From contig JBFLYZ010000009.1 in the NCBI GenBank assembly GCA_040756415.1, positions 15,680 to 79,679 on the forward strand: a stretch of 64,000 nt of DNA, written 5' to 3'. The notes below the pieces were generated by a model. The model saw nothing but the letters and a program-made list of their open reading frames with translations, had not been told where the DNA came from and ran no database searches. Below, piece after piece: positions 16,807-24,922 of this stretch. Every line of letters begins with the position of its first letter. Positions within the stretch are counted from its first letter, which is position 1. Source of the stretch: JBFLYZ01 sp040756415. Lineage in GTDB: Bacteria > Bacteroidota > Bacteroidia > JADZBD01. Made by a program: the position numbers and the translations under genes.

Positions 16807-19800
16807 TCAGAAGTCGAGGCTGAAAGAAAGATAGACCATGGTGGGCTTCTTGCCGTTCTCCGGGTTTCCGTTCTTCGGCAGCACCTGTCCGTCTTCAATG
16901 CCCCAGGCCCAGTCGAGGCGCACGAAATAGCCGAGCAGGCGACTACGGACCCCATAGCCGAAACAGCCTACGATGGGATCGCGCTTGTTCTTGATTATGA
17001 CCACGATGGGGTTGCCCGGGGAGCTGATCACTACCGTGTTCAGCGAATTGCTGTCATCATAAGGCGATTTGCCCGTCCAGGCCGTTCCCACATCGCCAAA
17101 TACCACCACCTGGAAATTGTTGATAAAATCCGATTTGATCGGCCTGTTCATCAGGTAGCGGAACAGCGGGATACGTATCTCGCTGTTCAGCAGCACGAAG
17201 CTGTTGCCGTTGCGCCAGTTCTGGTAGTGCCCGCGCAAGGGAGTGGCCAGGGTCTGGAACACGTAGTTCTGATCGGTAGCAATGGGCGTGCTATAATTGA
17301 AACGCGGGGTAAGCCAGTTATCCACGCCTCCCATATAGTAGATCAGCTTGTGTGTGCCTATGGATGTGCTGGCCGCAAGCCGGTTGGCCCATATGATATC
17401 GCGGTGCAGTTTCTGGTAATGCCTGAAGTCGACCCCCACAATGGTTATTTCGGGCTGATCACCGTTCAACTGCCTGATGTACTCAGCAAATATCTTATAG
17501 CGAAGCCCATTGTAGAGGTTAAGGCCTTTTTTGATCGTGTTATCGAAAACGTATTCCAGCTTGGCCGAGGCCCAGTATTCAAAAACATCTTCCTTGTTCA
17601 GCGTGAACAGGTCATAGGCGGGAACTACCGTTTTATCCATACGCAGGTTGGTCGAAAAGCGCAGGCTGGCCACTTCATTGAAAGGATATTTCACATTGAA
17701 CCGGCCCTCGTGCGTATACAAGCGGGCCAGTGCGGAGCTCACCACCGTGGGCACGGTTTGCCTGTGAAGCACCACCTGCTTATCCCAGCGCTTCAGCCTG
17801 TTCTCATAGCTGATCATGAACTCGTTGTCGTGCATGTCGGATATGCGGAAACCCGTTACAATGCGCTTATCCTCGAATAAATCGCTCAACCCGATCTTGA
17901 ACAGCCCGGTGAACCCGGGATTCAGGTAGATCTCGCCATGCCCCCCGGTAAAGCGCTGGTAATTCGCGTTGAGGAAGCTGTTATCGATCTGGGAAACCAC
18001 GTAATCCGTGGAATAGAACACGTTATAGTTTCGCATGACGGGCAGCACAAACTCCTGCCTGGCGGTTTGCACGGTATCGGGGCTGGGCTTGATCTCCGGC
18101 TTGGGATCTTCTTTGGGCTTTTCCTCCTTTTTCTTGTTCGAGGGACTGTCGAAAACGTAATTGTCGATATCAATCCCCGAAGTATCCTTGATAACTTTTA
18201 CGTCCGTTTTGATCACCTTCACCTCATTCACCTTAACACTGGAGGTTGTGTCGGATACCCGCTTCATTTCCGATTTGATCTGCGCATCGCGGAAGGGCGT
18301 GTTCTTGAGCTGGATGTTCTGCCCGCTGATGACAGACATCTCGTGAACATACATGTAGTATTTCCCGCTGTGAAAAACGATCTCAGCGATCTTCCCCGAT
18401 TTGGAATTGATATCCTGCTCCAGGATATTGCGCGAATAGTTAGTGAGGGGTGCGGTGCGGGTGATGTAACGGTAGTGCGCAACCGTATCCACATAGGCGA
18501 TGACGCTGTCGAAGCTGGCCACATACCGGTTCTTTATCCCGTTATCGTCACCCAGGTAAGCGATGCGCGTGCTGTCGTAGGCATACGCATGCGTTTCATT
18601 GATAAAGGGGCTCTCGGTGACCCTTTTCAGGATATTGGAGCGGGTCTTGTAGTTGTAGATGAACAGGTCTTTGTAAGGCGAGAGCTTGCCCGTGTAAGGC
18701 AGCACCGTTTTGAGCGAATCGCCCGGACGATTGGAGCTGAACACGATCTTCTCTGAATTGTTCAGGAAACGCGGGTTGATATCGTCAAAAATATCGTTGG
18801 TGATCTGCTCCACGCCCCCGCCCGCAATATTGAACACGTAGATATCCGACTGGCCCTTGTTAATGGCCGCAATAGCCAGCTTTTTACCGTCCTCTGAATA
18901 GGAGAAGTCAAGCACTTTCTCGAAGTTGAACAGCTTGATCATCTCTTTCTTCCCGTTTTCGAGAGTGTAATAGGTCAGGCGTATCTCCCCTTTTTCTTCG
19001 GTAATGATGGAAAAGAGCAGCCCGGAGGGATGCCAGGCCAGCAGCGGGTAAGAGTGGTCATTGATGCGATCGAGCTTGGGCTCGCGTTTCAGGATGCGCT
19101 TGGCCTTTTGCTTCTCTATATCATACAGCCATACTTTGTACTGGCCCATTTCGTTCGTGACGTAAATGGCCCTTTTGCCGTCCGGGCTCAGCCGGAACTG
19201 GCTGTACACGCGCGTGGCCTTCGGCTTTTCAAGCAATGGCTTGATGGTAGGCAGGAGCTGCAGCTTATCGAGGTCGGAATAACGTATAAGATAATAATTC
19301 TCCCACTCGTAGGTCAGGTTGCGTAGCGATGTTCCCAGCACGAAAAGGAAGGAGCTTTCGATATTGCGGCTGACCTTGCTCATGTACAGCAGGTTGGAGA
19401 TCACATTCTCGCCATAGGTATCGGCTATGTAGTTCCATACCGAGTGGCCGGCATAGGTGGCGTCCTGGCCGGTAAGTTGGTTGAACTTGCTGTATTTGCC
19501 CGCCATCAGCCCGTCACGGACCTTCGTATCGATCTCCACGTCCCATTTATTGGCCACGTAGGAGACCAGGCCCTGTATGTACCAGTCGGGAAGCGCGAGA
19601 AAGGTGGAGTTCTTGAGCATCTCCTTCATGTTGCCCCCGTACATCATCTGGTTGATCAGCACCTCGGCAATACCCATGCGCATCTGCCGCTCCAGCTTCG
19701 CGTGATCGCCTTCGAAATACAGGATCACCTTGGAACCAACAATGCGGGTCACCCCGCCCACATTATACTGCTCTTCCGAGATCAGGCCCAGGTTGCTCTG

Positions 19801-20130
19801 CTTGAACTCGCTTTGCTTATTGTAGATGATGAATTCGATCTTGTCATCCAGCGTATAGTCGAACAGCTTTTCTATCTCTGCAATATGGCCGGCAGCGTTC
19901 TTGGAAACGTATACGGCTAGCTCCTGCCCGCCTTTGTAAAAGTAGGTGTTGAACTTTTCAAACTTATACCAGGTCCACAGCCGGGGCTCGTCATGCTGGA
20001 TGCGGTTCTTGCCGAACTCCATGTAGGAGCCGCTATAGAACTGCCCATAGGAATTACTTGCAACGAGGAATAAAAATAAGGGGAATATCCTGCGCTTCAG
20101 CCGGGTAATATGTGTACGGATTGCATTCAC
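16807..20130 (-). CDS. Outer-membrane protein: pseudo-peptidase, beta-propeller and C-terminal barrel
   Basis: 1107 residues. A signal peptide (about 11-29, ending SNSYG) leads into a peptidase_MA-like region: GIAEVLIN (153-160) stands where HExxH is expected, and LPDWYIQGLVSYV (180-192) matches the LPxWxxEGLAxY helix with Gln for Glu, so it is probably inactive. From about 295 to 560 come TolB/PD40 propeller blades (FRLSPDGKRAIYVTNEMGQY, FSSNRPGDS). A Lys/Pro/Glu linker near 690 follows, then a beta-rich C-terminus ending in aromatic strands and a final Phe, like an Omp85/surface-antigen barrel. First in an operon with TauE and M20. Related proteins are widespread in Bacteroidota; the role is unknown. 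Confidence 0.85.
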   Translation of the reverse strand: MNAIRTHITRLKRRIFPLFLFLVASNSYGQFYSGSYMEFGKNRIQHDEPRLWTWYKFEKFNTYFYKGGQELAVYVSKNAAGHIAEIEKLFDYTLDDKIEFIIYNKQSEFKQSNLGLISEEQYNVGGVTRIVGSKVILYFEGDHAKLERQMRMGIAEVLINQMMYGGNMKEMLKNSTFLALPDWYIQGLVSYVANKWDVEIDTKVRDGLMAGKYSKFNQLTGQDATYAGHSVWNYIADTYGENVISNLLYMSKVSRNIESSFLFVLGTSLRNLTYEWENYYLIRYSDLDKLQLLPTIKPLLEKPKATRVYSQFRLSPDGKRAIYVTNEMGQYKVWLYDIEKQKAKRILKREPKLDRINDHSYPLLAWHPSGLLFSIITEEKGEIRLTYYTLENGKKEMIKLFNFEKVLDFSYSEDGKKLAIAAINKGQSDIYVFNIAGGGVEQITNDIFDDINPRFLNNSEKIVFSSNRPGDSLKTVLPYTGKLSPYKDLFIYNYKTRSNILKRVTESPFINETHAYAYDSTRIAYLGDDNGIKNRYVASFDSVIAYVDTVAHYRYITRTAPLTNYSRNILEQDINSKSGKIAEIVFHSGKYYMYVHEMSVISGQNIQLKNTPFRDAQIKSEMKRVSDTTSSVKVNEVKVIKTDVKVIKDTSGIDIDNYVFDSPSNKKKEEKPKEDPKPEIKPSPDTVQTARQEFVLPVMRNYNVFYSTDYVVSQIDNSFLNANYQRFTGGHGEIYLNPGFTGLFKIGLSDLFEDKRIVTGFRISDMHDNEFMISYENRLKRWDKQVVLHRQTVPTVVSSALARLYTHEGRFNVKYPFNEVASLRFSTNLRMDKTVVPAYDLFTLNKEDVFEYWASAKLEYVFDNTIKKGLNLYNGLRYKIFAEYIRQLNGDQPEITIVGVDFRHYQKLHRDIIWANRLAASTSIGTHKLIYYMGGVDNWLTPRFNYSTPIATDQNYVFQTLATPLRGHYQNWRNGNSFVLLNSEIRIPLFRYLMNRPIKSDFINNFQVVVFGDVGTAWTGKSPYDDSNSLNTVVISSPGNPIVVIIKNKRDPIVGCFGYGVRSRLLGYFVRLDWAWGIEDGQVLPKNGNPENGKKPTMVYLSFSLDF

Positions 20131-20177
20131 TTTAATCTTTAGCTAATTTACGAATCTTATCGCACCCGGGGAAATAT

Positions 20178-20185
20178 TATTTTTG
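20178..20185 (+). promoter_or_regulatory. Candidate -7 box for the MBL hydrolase gene
   Basis: TATTTTTG is an exact TAnnTTTG match in the 102-base divergent gap and 47 bases before the ATG at 20233. Confidence 0.5.
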
Positions 20186-20232
20186 TAACGTAAACGAGCG
20201 ATCTTTATTGTGCGTACAGCCCTATTTTTTCG

Positions 20233-20880
20233 ATGATCCAGGTCCACAGTTTCACCTTCGGTCCCTTTCAGGAAAACACCTACGTTCTCTCGGACGAAAC
20301 GAAGGAGTGCGTCATTATCGACCCCGGCTGTTATGACCGGTCCGAACGGGCGCAGCTTGCCGGCTATATCAGCGAAAAAAAGCTGAGGCCGGTGCGCCTG
20401 CTCAACACGCATGGCCACATTGATCACGTGTTCGGCAATAAGTTCATCAGCGAGAGCTATCAACTGGGGCCGGAGATACACAAAAAAGACCTGAGCGTGC
20501 TGGACTCGCTTATGCAGGTAGCGCAATTGTACGGGCTGCAGGCGGAGCCTTCTCCCGCCCCTTCGGCCTTCCTTGACGAGGGCGATACGGTCGCTTTCGG
20601 CCGCTCGGCCCTCGATGTGCTTTTCGCTCCCGGCCATTCGCCCGGCAGCATCTGTTTTGTGTCGAGGCCGCAGAAGTTCGTGATCGGGGGTGATGTGCTG
20701 TTCTACGGGAGCATTGGCCGCACCGACCTGCCTGGAGGCGATTACGATACGCTGATCGGCAGCATACGTACCCGCTTATTCCCTTTGGGCGATGATTTTA
20801 CCGTTTACAGCGGGCACGGCCCCGAAACCACCATTGGTTTCGAAAGAAAACACAATCCCTTTGTTGGCGAAGGAGCCTAA
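20233..20880 (+). CDS. MBL-fold hydrolase, glyoxalase II-like
   Basis: A 215-residue metallo-beta-lactamase-fold protein. The binuclear metal motif THGHIDH (His60, His62, Asp64, His65) is complete; the third His is in FAPGHSPGS near 140, the bridging Asp in IGGDVLFYGSIGRTDLPGG near 155, and the last His in YSGHGPET near 196. These fit the YcbL/glyoxalase-II-like cytoplasmic group that hydrolyses thioesters such as S-lactoylglutathione-type conjugates. The protein is shorter than true GloB and lacks its helical C-terminal domain. It has its own promoter candidate and ends overlapping the convergent EF-Tu-like gene by four bases. Confidence 0.93.
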   Translation: MIQVHSFTFGPFQENTYVLSDETKECVIIDPGCYDRSERAQLAGYISEKKLRPVRLLNTHGHIDHVFGNKFISESYQLGPEIHKKDLSVLDSLMQVAQLYGLQAEPSPAPSAFLDEGDTVAFGRSALDVLFAPGHSPGSICFVSRPQKFVIGGDVLFYGSIGRTDLPGGDYDTLIGSIRTRLFPLGDDFTVYSGHGPETTIGFERKHNPFVGEGA

Positions 20881-21200
20881 TTTAACGGCCCCGCTTCATC
20901 CAGGTAGCCGATGATCTCGAGTACAAGCGCGCGGCCTACTTCGTCAAGGCCGTTCCTCACCGAGAGCACGGCCCCTTCTTTCAGGTGTTCTCCGAAACCC
21001 TTGGGCGCCTCGAGGATGGCGTTCATCACCACGTCATCGCCCGGCTCTATCTCTTTTTTGACGATGTCGGCCCGCAGGGTGGTGCAGTAGTTGCCGCTTT
21101 CCTTCAGGTATACGCTGGGCCGCCAGATCCCGTAAATGCCCCTCTTCGAAGTGTTCTCGAAAAGTATTTTTACCGCCAGCAGGTTCTTGTAATAGATCAT
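20877..21200 (-). CDS. Stand-alone EF-Tu domain III-like beta-barrel protein
   Basis: 107 residues from the ATG at 21200, chosen because it makes an ATGA overlap with the kmo stop; the frame upstream of it is poor. The sequence tracks the third (C-terminal) domain of EF-Tu: GIWRPSVYLKESGNY matches the RPxFY strand, IEPGDDVVMNAILEAP matches the MPGDNV region, and SVRNGLDEVGRALVLEIIG matches the R.G...VG.G.V strand that ends EF-Tu. There is no GTPase domain here or nearby. Translational coupling to kynurenine monooxygenase is clear, but no functional link is known to me. It may be a structural relic or a small binding protein. Confidence 0.78.
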   Translation of the reverse strand: MIYYKNLLAVKILFENTSKRGIYGIWRPSVYLKESGNYCTTLRADIVKKEIEPGDDVVMNAILEAPKGFGEHLKEGAVLSVRNGLDEVGRALVLEIIGYLDEAGPLN

Positions 21201-22546
21201 TGCGAAGAGAGCATACGCAGTATCTCTTTTTCCACCTCCTCGCTGTCCCATTTCTTCTCAATGCCGGGCATGGCCATGATCCTGCGCATGATGGCTTCCT
21301 GCCCGCGGCCCTTTTTCAGGGCTTCTGAATACCGCATATCGGTGCGGTAGGTGACCATGGCATACAGGGGGGTCCACTTATCCGGATATCTTTCGGAGAA
21401 TCGCGCCTCGATCTTTTTCTGCAGAAGGAATTTCGGGTCGGCCACCTTGTCGCGCATTTCAATGTAGTTTTCAATAGCCAGCTCGGCAATGGCATCGCCA
21501 TCGGGCTTGCGCAGCAGCTCAAACTCGCGGAATACCCGGTGCCAGTCCTCCCCGTATTCATCCATCAGCCGGCTGAGCTCCGCGCAATCCTCAAAGCCGC
21601 AGTTCATGCCCTGCCCGAAGAACGGCACAATGCCGTGGGCGGCATCGCCCAGCAGCAGCAGCTTATCCCCGAAGCTCCAGGGATAACAGCGAATAGTGGC
21701 CAGCGAGGCGGCCGGGTTGCGGAAGTAATCCTCGACCAGCGTTGGCATGAGGGGCACGGCATCGGCAAACATCTCACGGAAGAATGTCAGCACTTTGTCG
21801 GGCGTATCGATGGTGGCGAATGAACGCTCGCCTTCGAAAGGGAAGAACAGGGTGCAGGTAAAGGTCTTATCGAGATTGGGCAGGGCGATCAGCATGAACT
21901 GCCCGCGCGGCCATATGTGCAGGTGATCGGGGTCCATGGCAAAGCCTCCGTCAGTGCCCGGCACAATGGTCAGCTCCTTGTATCCATGGTCGAGGTAGGT
22001 TTGAGAATAGGAAAAACGGTCAGTTCCCAGTTGTAAGGATAAACGGGAGGCCGAGAAGGCGCCATCCGTTCCGAAAATCCTATCGCTCTTTACCGTAGTG
22101 ACCTTTTTGGTCTCCGTATTCTCGAATTCAGCGTCAGCCGTTTTTAGGTCCACCTTTATGCAGCGCTCGTTAAAGAAGATCGTTGCGCCATGCTTTTCGG
22201 CAAGGTCCATCAGCAGGCAGTTCAGCCCTCCGCGCGATACCGAATAGTTGGCCTGGTGCTCCTTACCATAAGGCTGAAAGGCGATCTTGCCGTCCAGGTT
22301 ATGTATCTCGCGCCCTTTCATGGGAATGCCGATCTTGCGCACCTCGGCCCCTATGCCTACCCCTTCCAGTCCCCTCCATCCCCTGTCGCTCAGCGCCAGG
22401 TTAATGGACCGCCCAGCGGAAATAGTATTTTTCCGCATATCGGGCCTGCGCTCATACATACTGACCTTATAGCCGCGCTTGCCCAGGTAGATGGCCAGAA
22501 GGGAACCGACCAGGCCCGCACCGATTATGGTAATGTTCTTCGACAT
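21197..22546 (-). CDS. kmo: Kynurenine 3-monooxygenase
   Basis: A 449-residue FAD monooxygenase that hydroxylates L-kynurenine to 3-hydroxykynurenine in the tryptophan/NAD pathway. The FAD-binding TIIGAGLVGSLLAIYLGKRG starts at residue 5 and has the acidic end YERRPDMR. SAGRSINLALSDRG (about 43-56) is highly characteristic of KMO. The second flavin motif LLLGDAAHGIVPFFGQGMN is near 300. The C-terminal part has the amphipathic region found in bacterial KMO. It is followed by the EF-Tu-like gene with an ATGA overlap and preceded at 47 bases by the TPR-SpoIIE gene. Kynureninase and 3-HAA dioxygenase are not in this window. Confidence 0.95.
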   Translation of the reverse strand: MSKNITIIGAGLVGSLLAIYLGKRGYKVSMYERRPDMRKNTISAGRSINLALSDRGWRGLEGVGIGAEVRKIGIPMKGREIHNLDGKIAFQPYGKEHQANYSVSRGGLNCLLMDLAEKHGATIFFNERCIKVDLKTADAEFENTETKKVTTVKSDRIFGTDGAFSASRLSLQLGTDRFSYSQTYLDHGYKELTIVPGTDGGFAMDPDHLHIWPRGQFMLIALPNLDKTFTCTLFFPFEGERSFATIDTPDKVLTFFREMFADAVPLMPTLVEDYFRNPAASLATIRCYPWSFGDKLLLLGDAAHGIVPFFGQGMNCGFEDCAELSRLMDEYGEDWHRVFREFELLRKPDGDAIAELAIENYIEMRDKVADPKFLLQKKIEARFSERYPDKWTPLYAMVTYRTDMRYSEALKKGRGQEAIMRRIMAMPGIEKKWDSEEVEKEILRMLSSQ

Positions 22547-22593
22547 ATCCGTTTGAAAAGAGAACCGAAGATAAAGTTTTTACATCAGGTAGG

Positions 22594-24813
22594 TCATATC
22601 CGCACACCGAACAACAGCACATCGTCAACCTGCTCGTATGAGCCCTTCCACTCCTCGAAGGAACGGATAAGCAGCTCTTTCTGCTCGGCCATGGGCCGGA
22701 GGTGAATGTCCAGCAGCACATCTTTCAGCCGCTTATAAGAATACTTTTTCTCCTTATTGCCTCCGAACTGGTCGGCAAAGCCATCGGTGAACACATAAAC
22801 CGCATCGCCCTTCTTCACATCCAGCGTATGCCGCGCGAATGGCTGCGCTGCGGTGGTGGCGTGGCCGATGTATTGCTTATCGCCTTTTATCTCCTGCAGG
22901 GAATTATCCCGGATAATATATAGCGGGTTCTGCGCGCCCGCGAATTCAAGCAGGCTCCTGCTCCTGTCGAGCACGCACAGGGCTATGTCCATGCCGTCAT
23001 GCACGGTCTGGTGGCTGTCCTTCTGCTTGAGCGCGTCAACGATGCCCTCGCGCAGCCGGTTGAGGATATCATCCGCATGTTCGGCCTCGTGTATGATCTC
23101 GTTCAGCAGCGAACTGCCGATCATGCTCATCAGGGCGCCCGGCACGCCATGCCCGGTGCAATCGACCGCTGCCCACACCGGGTTCCCGCTCCGCGTAGTG
23201 CCCGCCCAGTAAAAATCTCCGCTTATAATGTCCCGGGGCTTGTACAGGACGAAGTATTCAGGGAACATGCGCGAGAGGATATGCTCCGGTGTAAGAATGG
23301 CTTCCTGGATGCGCTTGGCATACTGGATGCTGTCCGTAATATCCTTGTTCTTTATTTCGATGATCGCCTTTTGCGTTTCGATCTCGCTCTTCTGCTCCTG
23401 GAGCAGGGAGTTGGCCCTTTGCTTCTGAAAATAGGCGCGTATCACAAAAGCTATGAATACCAGCAGCAGTACCGAACCGCCAATGGCAAAGAACAGCAAC
23501 TGCTTGTTGCGGGCGTTCTCTATCTCCAGCACTTCGTTCTGTTTTTTCTGAAGCTCGTTCTCCTTTTTACGCGTTTCCAGGTCGTATTGGGTCTGCAGTT
23601 GGTTGAGCCGGTCGCTGCTTTCCTTATTGAAGAGCGAGTCCTCCAGGTCGGTGGCCTTTCTGTAGTAGAACAAGGAGTTCTTGTACACGCCCAGCTTCTC
23701 GTAAATGTCCGAGTAGGTGCGGTAGATGTCCTGCAGGGCCTCCATGCCCTCGGTTTCCTCAGCGATCTTCTCGGCCCTTTGCAGGAAAGGTATGGCCTCT
23801 GCGCTGCGGCTGGCCGCGTTGTATCCCTGTGCAAGGCCGATCAGCGATTGCATGATCCCCCACTGGTCGCTGAGCTTTTCCTGCATCTCCAGTCCCCGGT
23901 TCAGGTACTCGAGGCCCTTCTTAAAATCTTTCTTTTCGCAATAAAGCTGCCCCATATTGGTGTAATCCAGCGCAATGTCCTTTTTGCTTCCCAGTTGTTC
24001 GTGTATGATCAGCGCGTTGGATATCTGCTGGATGGCCTCATCCAGGTTGCCGAGCTGCTGGTTGGCCACGCTCATATTATTGAGCGCCACGCCCATGCCC
24101 CTTTTCTGGTCGAACTCGTTATACAGGTCAAAGGCCTGCTTGTGGTTTTCCAGGGCTTTGTTATGGTCGCCCTTCACCGCATAAATATTCCCGATGTTGG
24201 AATAACAATCGGCAACCCCTTTCTTGTTCCCCAGCGAATCTTCAATGGCCAATGCCTTGAAATAATAATCGAGCGCCTCGGCATACTTACCCAGGTATTT
24301 ATAGGCAACGCCAATATTGTTGTACAGGCCCGGTATGTTCTGGAATTCGCCCGCGCCCTGGTAACACATCGATGCCTTGATATAGCTGTCGATGGCCTTC
24401 AGGTAAAAGCCCTGGTTCTTATTGATCAGCCCTAAGGTATTGTACGCTGAGCCCAGGCCCGATTTGTTCCCCAGCTCCTCATACATTTTGATGGCCCTGG
24501 AGTTGAACGTTGTGGCCTTAGTGAAATCCCCTTTGTTGCGGTAAACGATAGAAAGCGTATTATAGGCAGCGGCCATGCCCCGTTTGAATCCCAGGTGCTC
24601 GGCCAGCGCCTGGGCCTGGTTCACGTAAAGCAGGGCCTTGTCGGGCTGATTGGTGCGCAGCTCCTTGGCAATGCTGTTGAGCACGTTCACCTTCACCGTA
24701 TCGTCCGTTTCCAGCGTGGTGAGCACGGTCTGCAGCGAGTCCAGCCGGCTGCCCTGCGACAGCAGTCCCGATGCCGGTAATAAAAAAAGGACTATGGCCA
24801 GAAACCTCTTCAT
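22594..24813 (-). CDS. TPR sensor protein with SpoIIE/PP2C phosphatase domain
   Basis: 739 residues from the ATG at 24813, preferred because the in-frame TTG at 24825 lies inside a -7 box. A signal peptide (MKRFLAIVLFLLPASGLLS) is followed by about ten TPR units (30-400; AYNTLSIVYRNKGDFTKA repeats). Then come a coiled coil, one membrane helix (about 445-465, LLFFAIGGSVLLLVF), a second coiled coil, and a SpoIIE-type Ser/Thr phosphatase with DIISGDFYWAG, AVDCTGHGVPGALMS and VFTDGFADQFGG, all with the metal-binding Asp residues. Periplasmic TPRs probably sense a protein or peptide and control cytoplasmic dephosphorylation, perhaps of an anti-sigma antagonist. No partner kinase is adjacent. Confidence 0.93.
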   Translation of the reverse strand: MKRFLAIVLFLLPASGLLSQGSRLDSLQTVLTTLETDDTVKVNVLNSIAKELRTNQPDKALLYVNQAQALAEHLGFKRGMAAAYNTLSIVYRNKGDFTKATTFNSRAIKMYEELGNKSGLGSAYNTLGLINKNQGFYLKAIDSYIKASMCYQGAGEFQNIPGLYNNIGVAYKYLGKYAEALDYYFKALAIEDSLGNKKGVADCYSNIGNIYAVKGDHNKALENHKQAFDLYNEFDQKRGMGVALNNMSVANQQLGNLDEAIQQISNALIIHEQLGSKKDIALDYTNMGQLYCEKKDFKKGLEYLNRGLEMQEKLSDQWGIMQSLIGLAQGYNAASRSAEAIPFLQRAEKIAEETEGMEALQDIYRTYSDIYEKLGVYKNSLFYYRKATDLEDSLFNKESSDRLNQLQTQYDLETRKKENELQKKQNEVLEIENARNKQLLFFAIGGSVLLLVFIAFVIRAYFQKQRANSLLQEQKSEIETQKAIIEIKNKDITDSIQYAKRIQEAILTPEHILSRMFPEYFVLYKPRDIISGDFYWAGTTRSGNPVWAAVDCTGHGVPGALMSMIGSSLLNEIIHEAEHADDILNRLREGIVDALKQKDSHQTVHDGMDIALCVLDRSRSLLEFAGAQNPLYIIRDNSLQEIKGDKQYIGHATTAAQPFARHTLDVKKGDAVYVFTDGFADQFGGNKEKKYSYKRLKDVLLDIHLRPMAEQKELLIRSFEEWKGSYEQVDDVLLFGVRI

Positions 24814-24822
24814 GATACCATC

Positions 24823-24830
24823 CAAATATA
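24823..24830 (-). promoter_or_regulatory. -7 box directly before the TPR-SpoIIE start
   Basis: Read on the minus strand, TATATTTG is an exact TAnnTTTG. It ends 9 bases before the ATG at 24813, so the mRNA would be leaderless or nearly so. This also decides the start codon, because the upstream in-frame TTG at 24825 is part of the box. Confidence 0.6.
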
Positions 24831-24922
24831 CAAGTTTAAAGCGGGCCGGGCCGAAACCGGATGAACGGGTTCCGGATTAGGATTTTATTTTATAAATTGG
24901 CGGTAAATTCAAAAACCATCCC

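Noticed and set aside
16615..17880. Open frame of 421 codons on the + strand across TauE and the outer-membrane protein gene
   Set aside because: It crosses the boundary of two supported - strand genes and has no domain, so it is a shadow.
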